64,000 bases of DNA from Hydrogenovibrio sp. 3SP14C1 (GTDB lineage Bacteria > Pseudomonadota > Gammaproteobacteria > Thiomicrospirales > Thiomicrospiraceae). The DNA lies in contig NZ_JARTLM010000002.1 of assembly GCF_029625905.1 (NCBI RefSeq), positions 62,001-126,000 of the forward strand. The letters run 5' to 3'. Both the position numbers and the translations under genes were made by a program. The notes under the pieces were generated by a model. That model did no database searches and had not been told where the DNA came from. It saw only the letters and a list, made by a program, of their open reading frames with translations. This document shows, piece after piece, positions 1-7,669 of the stretch. Within the stretch, counting starts at the first letter, position 1. Each line of letters starts with the position of its first letter.

Positions 1-335
1 CTGGATCCGTTGCACAATATAAAACAGAAGAAGCGAAACGTATCCTAGCTGCAGTGCCGAAAGGTGCCAAACTGATCGTATTAGATGAAAAAGGTCAGGA
101 GCCGAGTACGGTTCAATTTTCTCAAAAACTGGATGACTGGTTGGCTTCCGGGCAGGATGTCGCGTTGGTAGTCGGTGGGCCAGACGGATTAGATGCCAGT
201 TTGATTCAACAAGCAGAATGGAAATGGGGGCTTTCTAAACTTACCTTGCCTCATCCGTTGGTCAGGGTTCTAGTGGCTGAACAAATCTACCGCGCCTGGT
301 CTGTATTGCAAAACCATCCTTATCATCGAGAATAA
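1..335 (+). CDS. rlmH: 23S rRNA pseudouridine-1915 N3-methyltransferase RlmH (3' part)
   Basis: The reading frame is open from base 3, so the gene begins left of the window; about 110 of the usual 155 or so residues are visible. The family is a SPOUT-fold methyltransferase that uses S-adenosylmethionine to methylate pseudouridine 1915 in helix 69 of 23S rRNA on assembled 70S ribosomes. Visible hallmarks are the cofactor-loop motif VVGGPDGLD and the C-terminal LPHPLVRVLVAEQIYRAW followed by a terminal NHPYHRE, where the family ends in a conserved Y-H-R. The GTG at 54 is an internal codon, not the start. A short hairpin with a T-run follows the stop. Identity is secure from the C-terminal signature. 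Confidence 0.93.
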   Translation, partial: GSVAQYKTEEAKRILAAVPKGAKLIVLDEKGQEPSTVQFSQKLDDWLASGQDVALVVGGPDGLDASLIQQAEWKWGLSKLTLPHPLVRVLVAEQIYRAWSVLQNHPYHRE

Positions 336-341
336 ATCTAC

Positions 342-364
342 GATTCTTTTTTCGAATCTTTTTT
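342..364 (+). terminator. Weak hairpin terminator after rlmH
   Basis: GATTC and GAATC arms (342-346 and 354-358) enclose a seven-base loop and are followed by a run of T. The stem is only 5 bp and AT-rich, so this would be a weak terminator, but it sits just after the rlmH stop and no better one is visible. Confidence 0.4.
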
Positions 365-478
365 CCTAAACTAGTTTTTTTACGTATTCATGGGTACAAT
401 GGATTTGCCTTTAAAGTCAAAGTGTTATCAAGATATGCTTTGATGGAAGCGCTTTTAAATCATGAAAAGAGGTGACTT

Positions 479-730
479 ATGGATTTAGCAGGTTTAATCA
501 CATTTTTAATTATTGGTGCTTTAGCCGGTTGGCTTGCAGGTTTATTAATGAAAGGCCGAGGATTTGGGTTACTCGGTAATATTGTCGTTGGGGTTGTTGG
601 TGCATTTATCGGTGGGTTTGTGTTTGGGTTGATCGGTATTGTCACGACGAGTATTTTAGGTACGATTGTCAGTGCGACAGTCGGCGCAGCAATTCTCTTG
701 TTCTTAGTCGGAGTGCTTAAAAGAGCTTAA
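479..730 (+). CDS. GlsB/YeaQ/YmgE-family small stress membrane protein
   Basis: This 83-residue protein is almost entirely glycine-rich hydrophobic segments: about residues 4-26 (ending GWLAGLLMKGRG), 31-55 and 58-80. That is the pattern of the GlsB/YeaQ/YmgE (transglycosylase-associated) family, small inner-membrane proteins often induced by general stress; no enzymatic activity is established for them. A strong ribosome site AGAGGTG lies just upstream of the ATG. The gene stands alone: a TACAAT box at 395-400 may be its -10 element, and a good hairpin terminator follows at 766-793. Family membership is a pattern call from the Gly-rich three-helix layout and length. Confidence 0.8.
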   Translation: MDLAGLITFLIIGALAGWLAGLLMKGRGFGLLGNIVVGVVGAFIGGFVFGLIGIVTTSILGTIVSATVGAAILLFLVGVLKRA

Positions 731-765
731 AAAGTATGGATTGCATCTTTTAATACGCTTTAATG

Positions 766-793
766 AAAAACCACTAGGCCTGGTGGTTTTTTT
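766..793 (+). terminator. Terminator with a variant of the CCAGGCCTGG palindrome
   Basis: A9-bp stem (AAAAACCAC at 766-774 with GTGGTTTTT at 783-791) is followed by further T residues. The loop and upper stem contain CTAGGCCTGG (774-783), a one-base variant of the palindrome that recurs through the window. It ends the transcript of the small stress membrane protein gene. Confidence 0.75.
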
Positions 794-870
794 ATGTTGA
801 TATTCGTGACCGGAGCCCATTTTTAGGATAGGATGATTTTGAAAATACTCCCGGTTAACAGGTGAATTAA

Positions 871-1815
871 ATGGCAGAGTCAAAAGAAAATAAAAAAACG
901 GTCTCTTTAGTGTTGGGCAGTGGTGGTGCAAGAGGCTGGGCTCATATAGGCGTGATTCGCTGGCTGGAAGAAAATAATTATGAGATTCGTTCCGTGACAG
1001 GATGCTCTATCGGTGCTTTGGTCGGTGGTGTTTATGCCGCTGGAAAATTAGATGAGTTTGAAGAGTGGGTCTGCTCTATCCGAAAGGTCGACATTGTGAC
1101 CTTATTAGATTTATCCTGGGAGCGCAGTGGCCTTGTTAAAGGCGATAAGATTATAAAATCTCTAGTCGACTTGGTGGGCAACCAAATGATAGAAGATTTA
1201 CCGATCACTTATACTGCCGTTGCTTCTGACATTGTGCGCCAACGAGAAATTTGGCTGCAGTCCGGTCGACTGTTTGATGCTATTCGAGCATCGATTTCAT
1301 TGCCTTTGTTTTTTACGCCTTTTAATTATCATGGTGTTGATTTGATTGATGGTGGTGTTTTGAACCCTGTGCCGATTGCCCCCGCTTTTAGTGATAAAAC
1401 CGATATGATTTTGGCGGTTAGTTTAAGTGGTGAGCCAGAAGGAATGAATAAAATCGAAAAAATCGAATCTCATTCAGATGATGAAAAACTAGAGGCAGAG
1501 TCTCAGAAAACATCAGAAGTTACGGAAGTTGCAACAACCTTTTATGAAAAACTGAGTGGCTTTTTCAGCAAGTTTCGGGAACATGGTGATTCAGAACCTG
1601 TTCGTCATTGGAGTGTTTATGAAATTGCAGACTTGGCATTTGATTCAATGCAAAGCACGATTGCACGCCAAAAATTGGCGGCTTACCCACCTGATAAAGT
1701 GATTGAAATTGCCAATGATGCTTGTGGTTCACTTGAGTTTGATCGGGCGACAGAAATGATTGAACTCGGTTATCAATTTGCGGAAAAAACAATGAAGAAG
1801 CAAGAGTCCTCTTGA
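871..1815 (+). CDS. Patatin-like phospholipase (RssA/NTE type)
   Basis: This 314-residue protein has the patatin Ser-Asp dyad architecture. The glycine-rich oxyanion loop GSGGARG is at residues 16-22, the nucleophile elbow GCSIG has Ser46, and the DGG motif carries the catalytic Asp160. Patatin-like lipases hydrolyse acyl esters of phospholipids or lysophospholipids and usually act in the cytoplasm or at the inner face of the membrane; no signal peptide is seen here. Residues about 190-245 are a charged, Lys/Glu-rich insertion. A ribosome site AGGTGAA precedes the ATG. The gene sits 9 bp before an outer-membrane phospholipase gene, so the pair probably forms a lipid-turnover operon. The true substrate is unknown. 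Confidence 0.88.
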   Translation: MAESKENKKTVSLVLGSGGARGWAHIGVIRWLEENNYEIRSVTGCSIGALVGGVYAAGKLDEFEEWVCSIRKVDIVTLLDLSWERSGLVKGDKIIKSLVDLVGNQMIEDLPITYTAVASDIVRQREIWLQSGRLFDAIRASISLPLFFTPFNYHGVDLIDGGVLNPVPIAPAFSDKTDMILAVSLSGEPEGMNKIEKIESHSDDEKLEAESQKTSEVTEVATTFYEKLSGFFSKFREHGDSEPVRHWSVYEIADLAFDSMQSTIARQKLAAYPPDKVIEIANDACGSLEFDRATEMIELGYQFAEKTMKKQESS

Positions 1816-1824
1816 TTCTATCGA

Positions 1825-2880
1825 ATGGTGGGTTTATATAAAAATGGAACAGCTGTGAATAATTTTGAACTGTATGTCAGACGTTTTTTAGGTGTCTTTT
1901 TGCTCTTTTTAGGCGTGATGATTTTTCCAAAGTTAGTTTTTTCCGCACAAAAATATGATTCGGACTGTGTTCAAAAAGCACTGGAAGTGCAGCCACCTGA
2001 AACAACATTGGAACAAATTAGAGAACAGTGTCTTGAATCTTCTGTTCAAGAAGACGATTCAGAAGGTGCAGAAGATAAAGCCGCTCTTTCTTCACGGCTT
2101 GAAGCTGAAAAGCGCAATAAGTATCGTCCGTTTTCCATTCAACCATACCGACCAAATTATGTTTTGTTTGGGTCTTATAACTTTTCTGAAACCAATGAGA
2201 AGCCTTTTAGAGGCGTCGGCTTAATAGGCGACGAATCTTTTGAACCTTATGAAGTGAAGTTTCAGATTAGCCTAAAAGTACCTATCGCCGACGAGTTGTT
2301 GGGATGGGGAGATCATTTGTTTGTTGGCTATACCAATCGTTCATTTTGGCAAGCTTATAATTCTAAAATTTCAAAGCCTTTTCGTGAAACCAACCATGAA
2401 CCTGAAGTGTGGATGAGCTTTGACAACAAATGGACCATTGCAGGATGGCGTAACCGGCTGATTGATTTGGGGCTTGTACATCAATCGAATGGGCGTTCGG
2501 GAACCCTATCTCGCTCTTGGGATAGAGCTTATTTGCGGATGGTTTTTGAAAAAGAGAATTCGGCTATTATGATAAAGCCTTGGTGGCGTTTTCCTGAACC
2601 GTCAGGTCAAGATGATAACCCTCATATAACGCATTATATGGGGAATGCTGAGTTTCGCTTTGTTACTAAACAAAATCGGCATCAATTCAGTGTGATGGCG
2701 CGGAATAATTTTGATGAGAATGATAATAAGGGGGCTTTAGAATTAGGATATAGCTTCCCCATTCATCGTAACTTGAATGCCTATGTACAATGGTTTTATG
2801 GTTATGGTGAGAGTCTCATTGATTATGACTATAAAAATAATACGGTAAGTATCGGTGTCAAACTAGGTAATTGGTTGTAG
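1825..2880 (+). CDS. pldA: Outer-membrane phospholipase A1 (OMPLA, PldA family)
   Basis: 351 residues: a hydrophobic signal segment (about 20-40), a charged linker, then a 12-strand barrel domain with the family signatures TNRSFWQAYN, SKPFRETNHEPE and HQSNGRSGTLSRSWDR, and a C-terminal YGYGESLIDYDY. OMPLA hydrolyses phospholipids in the outer leaflet when the barrel dimerises, using Ca2+. His219 and Ser221 match E. coli His142 and Ser144. The third member of the triad, Asn156 in E. coli, is Asp233 here (codon GAT at 2521), giving a classical Ser-His-Asp set. The gene follows the patatin gene by 9 bp. The start at 1825 is the first ATG; it lacks a clear ribosome site, so coupling to the upstream gene is likely. 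Confidence 0.92.
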   Translation: MVGLYKNGTAVNNFELYVRRFLGVFLLFLGVMIFPKLVFSAQKYDSDCVQKALEVQPPETTLEQIREQCLESSVQEDDSEGAEDKAALSSRLEAEKRNKYRPFSIQPYRPNYVLFGSYNFSETNEKPFRGVGLIGDESFEPYEVKFQISLKVPIADELLGWGDHLFVGYTNRSFWQAYNSKISKPFRETNHEPEVWMSFDNKWTIAGWRNRLIDLGLVHQSNGRSGTLSRSWDRAYLRMVFEKENSAIMIKPWWRFPEPSGQDDNPHITHYMGNAEFRFVTKQNRHQFSVMARNNFDENDNKGALELGYSFPIHRNLNAYVQWFYGYGESLIDYDYKNNTVSIGVKLGNWL

Positions 2881-2973
2881 AATAAAGTAAAAAAACAACA
2901 TAATGGGTTTTGTCAGGCGATAAAAGCTTTGTCAAAGTTGCACTCTCTAGTTAATGTTTAAAAAGGAATTTGT

Positions 2974-3918
2974 GTGCCCTTTTGGTTTGAAAAACATGAA
3001 ATGCGGCGTTTTCGACGCGTCGACATCCCTGTAAAAATTTATATTAAGCCTCATGAAGCGATTAAAGATCAGCAGATCTTTGCGTATGGGATTGATTATT
3101 TTCCGCCCACCAAAAGAAAAAAGATTAAAGAAGCCCAGCAAGAAATGCACCACTGGGTGGGCTTGATTCAGGAACAAAAAGACATTCTGCAGCCTTTTTT
3201 TGAAGAATTTGAAACCTACATAGAATTCTTTAAAGACTGGGTTCAAGCTCTTTCAGAAGGGCGCTCTCCCAGAGCCAGTAAGCAAGACTGGCTAACTTTT
3301 CATGCTTATGGAAAAGGGGTGCAAAAAATTCAGACATTAAAAGTTTCTGCACCCAAAACCTTTCAATATTTTGACCATTTAAATCAGAAGCTGATGGCGC
3401 ATTTTCAACATGTGGCAAAGTGTGCCGAACAATCGTCACCCTCTCAATTTGTACAGCCTGAACCGGTTGCAAAACATTTTGCAGTTGATGATATGAAAAA
3501 ACGTTTTGAATCTTCCACGGTTTCTAAAGCCCCATTAATTCAAGCGCTGTGTAGTCTCTATTTATATATGTCTTACACATTTGATGCCTATGAAGAATTG
3601 ATAGAAGATTTATGTTTGGAGCATTCGTCCTCTTCTTTCAGGGAGGACGCCGAGGTGAATTTAAGCGCAGGTGGATTGTCTATAAAGTTAGATAAGCGCT
3701 ATAAGCCCAATATGCGTTGCAATATAGGCCTTTATTTTGCAGGCAGTAAACGGCTGCTCAAATTTAGGTCTACTCTTGTCAGAGCCTTTTCGGTTCCTGA
3801 GTTTCAAGCGGAGTGTAATGCATTTAATTTTGATTTTCCTAACGGTCATGATCAGCACCTTATTCAAATGGAAATTGAGCGATATGAAATTGAAAGCAGT
3901 ATGAAGGTTTCTTTGTGA
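2974..3918 (+). CDS. PilZ-domain protein, putative c-di-GMP receptor
   Basis: 314 residues. The N terminus carries an Arg-rich RRFRRVDIPVKIYI stretch resembling the RxxxR arm of PilZ domains, and residues about 225-305 resemble the PilZ barrel, with NLSAGGLSIKLD matching the D/NxSxxG motif. The middle (about 40-220) is helical and of no family I recognise. PilZ proteins bind c-di-GMP and relay it to motility or surface functions; the target is not evident here. The GTG start at 2974 is preceded 6 bases away by AAAGGA, which is better than the ATG ten codons later. A diguanylate cyclase is encoded 13 kb away. The splitting of the arginines from the rest of the domain is unusual and lowers certainty. 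Confidence 0.72.
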   Translation: MPFWFEKHEMRRFRRVDIPVKIYIKPHEAIKDQQIFAYGIDYFPPTKRKKIKEAQQEMHHWVGLIQEQKDILQPFFEEFETYIEFFKDWVQALSEGRSPRASKQDWLTFHAYGKGVQKIQTLKVSAPKTFQYFDHLNQKLMAHFQHVAKCAEQSSPSQFVQPEPVAKHFAVDDMKKRFESSTVSKAPLIQALCSLYLYMSYTFDAYEELIEDLCLEHSSSSFREDAEVNLSAGGLSIKLDKRYKPNMRCNIGLYFAGSKRLLKFRSTLVRAFSVPEFQAECNAFNFDFPNGHDQHLIQMEIERYEIESSMKVSL

Positions 3919-3943
3919 AGTGGCGATGGAAGAAGGAAAATAA

Positions 3944-4342
3944 ATGGTAGTTAATAGTGTAGAACCAACATTTATGAATAGCTTGCCTTTCTCCTTGAGG
4001 CCTGTAGCAATTGATCTTTATAATATGCATTTGCTAAGAGAGGTATTGGAGATTCGACAAGGGAAAGTGCCTTCAGTGTTGGCTCAAAAATACAATATGC
4101 ATCATGAGCAATGGTTTGAAGTAAGCAATATCGTCGTATTGACCAAGTTGTCTCAATTTACGATTTCAAAAGAATTGAAGTTGGATTATATTGAGCATTT
4201 ACAAGATGTCTTGCGTGCAGTGCTGGATATGAAGGGTGCTACATATAAAGAAGTTCACCAAGCGATTCAGTTTTATGAGGCCAGTGTCTTGGCTGATTGG
4301 TATGAAAGATTGCAAAAGCTTCATGAGCGTCAAGGGGCTTAA
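3944..4342 (+). CDS. Hypothetical protein, 132 aa
   Basis: I do not recognise this protein. It is a soluble, mostly helical, 132-residue sequence without signal peptide, cysteines or glycine-rich loops. A GGAAAA ribosome site precedes the ATG, and the gene follows the PilZ gene by only 25 bp in the same direction, so co-transcription and a linked role are plausible but unproven. A 14-bp inverted repeat follows the stop. Confidence 0.6.
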   Translation: MVVNSVEPTFMNSLPFSLRPVAIDLYNMHLLREVLEIRQGKVPSVLAQKYNMHHEQWFEVSNIVVLTKLSQFTISKELKLDYIEHLQDVLRAVLDMKGATYKEVHQAIQFYEASVLADWYERLQKLHERQGA

Positions 4343-4363
4343 AAAGGGTTTTAGCTGTTGATA

Positions 4364-4395
4364 AAGGTTGATAAAAAACGATTTTTATCAACCTT
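4364..4395. terminator. Perfect 14-bp inverted repeat between the hypothetical gene and rpsT
   Basis: AAGGTTGATAAAAA (4364-4377) and TTTTTATCAACCTT (4382-4395) are perfect inverted arms with a 4-base loop. It could end the upstream transcript, but it is AT-rich and has no T-run outside the stem, so a protein-binding site upstream of rpsT is a fair alternative. A near-copy of the left arm (GTTGATAAAG, 4357-4366) lies immediately before it. Confidence 0.5.
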
Positions 4396-4591
4396 ATAAA
4401 TAATTTGTTCGCTTATTAAGCATAAAGCAATATAAATGTTTGACAACGCGGTAGCTTTTGTAGATAATTCCGCAATCCTTTCAAACATTTAGATACTTTA
4501 GAAAGATTTAGCCCTTTCTTAATGAGTATCGATTGTCGATGCGTATCGATGTAAACGATTGAAAAAAATAAATTTTTTGGAGTTATAAAGA

Positions 4592-4855
4592 ATGGCAAAT
4601 TCAGTACAAGCAACGAAAAGAGCTCGTCAGGCCGAGAAGCATCGTCAACATAATGCAGGTATGCGCGCTGCAATGCGTACAACAGTTAAGAAAGTTCTTT
4701 CAGCTGTTGAAGCAGGTGATAAAGAAGCGGCAACAGCTGCATTTCGTGTTGCGCAATCAAGTTTAGACAATATGGCTCGTAAAGGTCTTATTGCTAAAAA
4801 TAAAGCGGCTCGTAATAAAAGCCGTATAAACGCACGTATTAAAGCAATGGCTTAA
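4592..4855 (+). CDS. rpsT: 30S ribosomal protein S20
   Basis: 87 residues, the usual length for S20. The N-terminal [20 protein letters not shown] and the basic helical body with [16 protein letters not shown] near the end are diagnostic. S20 binds 16S rRNA early in 30S assembly. A GGAG ribosome site precedes the ATG. The gene is transcribed alone, with an AT-rich 200-base leader upstream and a clear terminator just after the stop. In enterobacteria S20 represses its own translation; nothing in this leader lets me confirm that here. The upstream position next to murJ and ribF-ileS-lspA is typical of gammaproteobacteria. Confidence 0.97.
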   Translation: MANSVQATKRARQAEKHRQHNAGMRAAMRTTVKKVLSAVEAGDKEAATAAFRVAQSSLDNMARKGLIAKNKAARNKSRINARIKAMA

Positions 4856-4872
4856 TACCAAGCGCTTATTAT

Positions 4873-4903
4873 AAAAAAGCCGGGTTTATCCCGGTTTTTT
4901 TGT
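4873..4903 (+). terminator. Rho-independent terminator of rpsT
   Basis: AAAAAAGCCGGG, loop TTTAT, then CCCGGTTTTTTT: a GC stem flanked by A- and T-runs, 18 bp after the rpsT stop. The run of T makes it a strong intrinsic terminator. Confidence 0.88.
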
Positions 4904-5012
4904 GTCTAAAAACAGGTGAAATACGATTGGCGAATTGAATATTAAAAAAATTCGAGTTGAGCCTGCTTCATCGTTACAATAGTGATACTTCATAACATTA
5001 AAGACTCTAACG

Positions 5013-6548
5013 TTGAAACGTATTATTAAAGCGACTGCCACGGTAGGTAGCATGACCATGATTTCAAGGCTACTTGGCTTTGTTCGAGATATGGTGATTG
5101 CACGCTATTTTGGTGCCTCTACCGGAGCAGATGCTTTTTTCGTCGCGTTTAAAATCCCCAATTTTTTCCGCCGACTCTTTGCAGAAGGCGCTTTTTCACA
5201 AGCCTTTGTTCCCGTTTTATCTGATGTTAAAGAGAAACGTGGGCAGGCTGCTGTTAAGCATTTAATCAATGCAATTTTGTTCCGATTGGGGGGTATTCTA
5301 TTAGCCCTGACCGCTTTTGGTGTCTTTGGTTCCAGTCTTTGGATGCTGGTTTTTGCGCCCGGTTTTGTGGATGACCCAGAGAAGTTTCAATTGGCCTCTG
5401 ATATGTTGTCCATTACCTTTCCCTATCTATTACTCATCTCTTTAGTTGCCTTTTCTTCGGCGATTATGAATACCTATAATCAATTTGCAGTGCCTGCATT
5501 TACGCCTGTATTTTTGAATCTGGTATTGATTACGTTTGCGATTTGGGTGTCACCTTTATTAGATGTTCCGGTTATGGCGCTGGCTTGGGGGGTTTTAGTG
5601 GCAGGGGTTGTTCAGCTCTTGTTTCATTTACCTTTTTTAAAGCGTCTTGGGCTGTTACCCGTACCTTCGCCAAAAACAGATGAAGGGGTCTCGGAAGTTA
5701 AACGTTTAATGTTACCCGCATTGTTTGGGGTGTCCGTGGCGCAAATCAATTTGTTGATTGATACGATTTTGGCGTCTTTTCTGATTACCGGGTCGGTATC
5801 TTGGTTATATTATTCAGACCGCTTAATGGAATTTCCATTGGGTGTCTTTGGCGTGGCGCTGGCAACCGTTGTTCTGCCTGGGCTTTCTAAAAAAGCAGCG
5901 ACTGAAAACTGGGAAGGGTTCCGACAAGATATTGATACGGCATTGCGTTTGGTGTTGGTTATTGGTGTCCCCGCAACCATCGGTTTATTGTTGTTAGCCC
6001 AGCCGTTGATTATTACATTATTTCACTATGGTGCTTTTACCGAAAATGACGTGAAAATGTCTGGTATGAGTTTGATGGCCTATTCTTTTGGGTTGTTGGG
6101 CTTTATTCTGGTAAAAATTCTTGCCCCAGCATTTTACGCGCGTAAAAATATGAAAACCCCAGTTAAAATTGCGGTGGTTGCGCTGGTGACAAATACGGTT
6201 ATGAATTTAGCCTTGATTGGGCCCTTTGCCCATGTTGGGCTTGCTGCAGCAACCAGTATTTCAGCGTTTGTGAATGCGGGCTTACTCTACTGGTTTTTAA
6301 GAAAACAGGGTGCCTTTATGCCTTTACCTGGGTGGGGAAAGCTTTGGGTGCAAGTATTGTTTGCCAATACCATATTGGTTGCTTTGATTTTAGCGATTTC
6401 CCCCGATGTATCTGATTGGCTGGCGTTTGATGCCAGACATCGTTTGGGGTGGTTGTTTGCAATTGTATTCGGTACTATCTTGGTTTATGGTTTTGTGTTG
6501 ATCGCCACCGGATTACGACCTAAGCGTTTATTGAAAAAAGATATTTAA
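5013..6548 (+). CDS. murJ: Lipid II flippase MurJ
   Basis: 511 residues with about fourteen hydrophobic segments of the MOP/MviN fold. The N-terminal GSMTMISRLLGFVRDMVIARYFGAS and FFRRLFAEGAFSQAFVPVL are the family signature. MurJ flips lipid II across the inner membrane for peptidoglycan synthesis and is normally essential. The start is a TTG (5013) that matches the family N terminus; no good ribosome site is seen, which suggests modest translation. A palindromic terminator overlaps the end of the gene, and ribF follows with its own promoter-like sequence. The identification is firm. Confidence 0.95.
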   Translation: MKRIIKATATVGSMTMISRLLGFVRDMVIARYFGASTGADAFFVAFKIPNFFRRLFAEGAFSQAFVPVLSDVKEKRGQAAVKHLINAILFRLGGILLALTAFGVFGSSLWMLVFAPGFVDDPEKFQLASDMLSITFPYLLLISLVAFSSAIMNTYNQFAVPAFTPVFLNLVLITFAIWVSPLLDVPVMALAWGVLVAGVVQLLFHLPFLKRLGLLPVPSPKTDEGVSEVKRLMLPALFGVSVAQINLLIDTILASFLITGSVSWLYYSDRLMEFPLGVFGVALATVVLPGLSKKAATENWEGFRQDIDTALRLVLVIGVPATIGLLLLAQPLIITLFHYGAFTENDVKMSGMSLMAYSFGLLGFILVKILAPAFYARKNMKTPVKIAVVALVTNTVMNLALIGPFAHVGLAAATSISAFVNAGLLYWFLRKQGAFMPLPGWGKLWVQVLFANTILVALILAISPDVSDWLAFDARHRLGWLFAIVFGTILVYGFVLIATGLRPKRLLKKDI

Positions 6549-6574
6549 AAAATGGCCAGGCCTGGTCATTTTTT
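6549..6574 (+). terminator. Palindromic CCAGGCCTGG terminator after murJ
   Basis: AAAATGGCCAGG and CCTGGTCATTTT form a 12-bp stem (one G-T pair) that starts immediately after the murJ TAA and ends in six T. The core CCAGGCCTGG is at 6556-6565. A member of the window-wide palindrome family acting as an intrinsic terminator. Confidence 0.8.
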
Positions 6575-6591
6575 GTTTGATTTTTAGTCAT

Positions 6592-6636
6592 TTGTTAAAG
6601 ATTAACAAGGTCTTATCTGTCGCAATACGCTATAAT
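6592..6636 (+). promoter_or_regulatory. Probable ribF-ileS-lspA promoter region
   Basis: A consensus -10 box TATAAT is at 6631-6636, 33 bp before ribF. No good -35 hexamer lies at 17 bp. A small dyad TTGTTAA-AGA-TTAACAA (6592-6608) covers the -35 side and could be an operator. No FMN riboswitch is recognisable. Confidence 0.5.
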
Positions 6637-6668
6637 TTAGGGCTTACTAAAAAAATAATTCTGAACTA

Positions 6669-7634
6669 ATGCACTTAATTCGTGGCTTACAAAATCTGGA
6701 CACTGTCAAGACAGAACTGCAAGCCGGTTGTGTGTTGACGATCGGTAATTTCGATGGGATTCATTTGGGGCACCGAGCCATTTTGGATCAAGTGACTGCT
6801 TTGGCAAAGGTGAAGAAGTTACCCTCTGTGGTGATGATTTTTGAACCCTTGCCGATTGAGTACTTTGCCCCGCATTCTGCGCCGGTGCGTTTGATGAATT
6901 TAAGAGAAAAGCTCAGTGCTTTTAAAGCGACGGATATTGATTATGTATTGGTCTGTCGTTTTAATGAAACATTTGCAAACCTCTCACCAGTACAATTTGT
7001 GGAGTCCATTCTAAAAGATGGTCTGAATGTGAAGCATTTGGTGGTGGGCGATGATTTTCGCTTTGGTAAACAACGTCAAGGCGATTTTGATTTTTTAGCT
7101 GAACAAGGTCGCTGTCAGGGGTTTGAAGTAACTGATGTTGCAACCTTCGAAGTGACCGAGGGGCGTGTCAGTAGTACGAGAGTCCGTCAAGCGTTATCCC
7201 GACATGATTTGGAGATGGCCGAGCAATTACTGGGTGAGCCTTTTCATTTTCATGGGCGCGTAATCCATGGTCAAAAGTTAGGGCGCAAGATTGGTTTTCG
7301 AACTTTGAATTTAAATCCCAAACGAATTCAAATGCCTTTGGAAGGTGTTTATGCTGTTAAGGTTTCTGGTTTGCATGAACAGGACTGGCCAGGTGTTGCC
7401 AATATTGGTGTTCGTCCCACCGTAGCGGGGACGCGCCCTTCTATCGAAGTGCATTTATTTGACTGGGATAAAGATGTTTATGGCGCTCATATTAGCGTTA
7501 GAATAGAGAACTATATTCGTGCCGAAAAGAAATTTGAAAATTTAGCGGCATTAACCGAACAAATTAAGCAAGATGTTAAACAAGCAAGACAGTTTCATGG
7601 ACTGACTCAAGTCGAATCAGTTCGCAAAATTTAA
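6669..7634 (+). CDS. ribF: Bifunctional riboflavin kinase / FMN adenylyltransferase
   Basis: 321 residues in two domains. Residues about 15-190 are the nucleotidyltransferase part with TIGNFDGIHLGH (an HxGH-type site) and SSTRVRQAL. About 195-310 are the flavokinase part with VIHGQKLGRKIGFRTLNL and GVANIGVRPTV. The protein phosphorylates riboflavin to FMN and adenylates it to FAD in the cytoplasm. Start ATG at 6669. It heads the run ribF-ileS-lspA, an order common in gammaproteobacteria; the 35-bp gap to ileS suggests one transcript. The length is normal and nothing is missing. Confidence 0.96.
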   Translation: MHLIRGLQNLDTVKTELQAGCVLTIGNFDGIHLGHRAILDQVTALAKVKKLPSVVMIFEPLPIEYFAPHSAPVRLMNLREKLSAFKATDIDYVLVCRFNETFANLSPVQFVESILKDGLNVKHLVVGDDFRFGKQRQGDFDFLAEQGRCQGFEVTDVATFEVTEGRVSSTRVRQALSRHDLEMAEQLLGEPFHFHGRVIHGQKLGRKIGFRTLNLNPKRIQMPLEGVYAVKVSGLHEQDWPGVANIGVRPTVAGTRPSIEVHLFDWDKDVYGAHISVRIENYIRAEKKFENLAALTEQIKQDVKQARQFHGLTQVESVRKI

Positions 7635-7669
7635 AATCCCCTTAACCTTTTAAACGAAAAGTTATAGAC

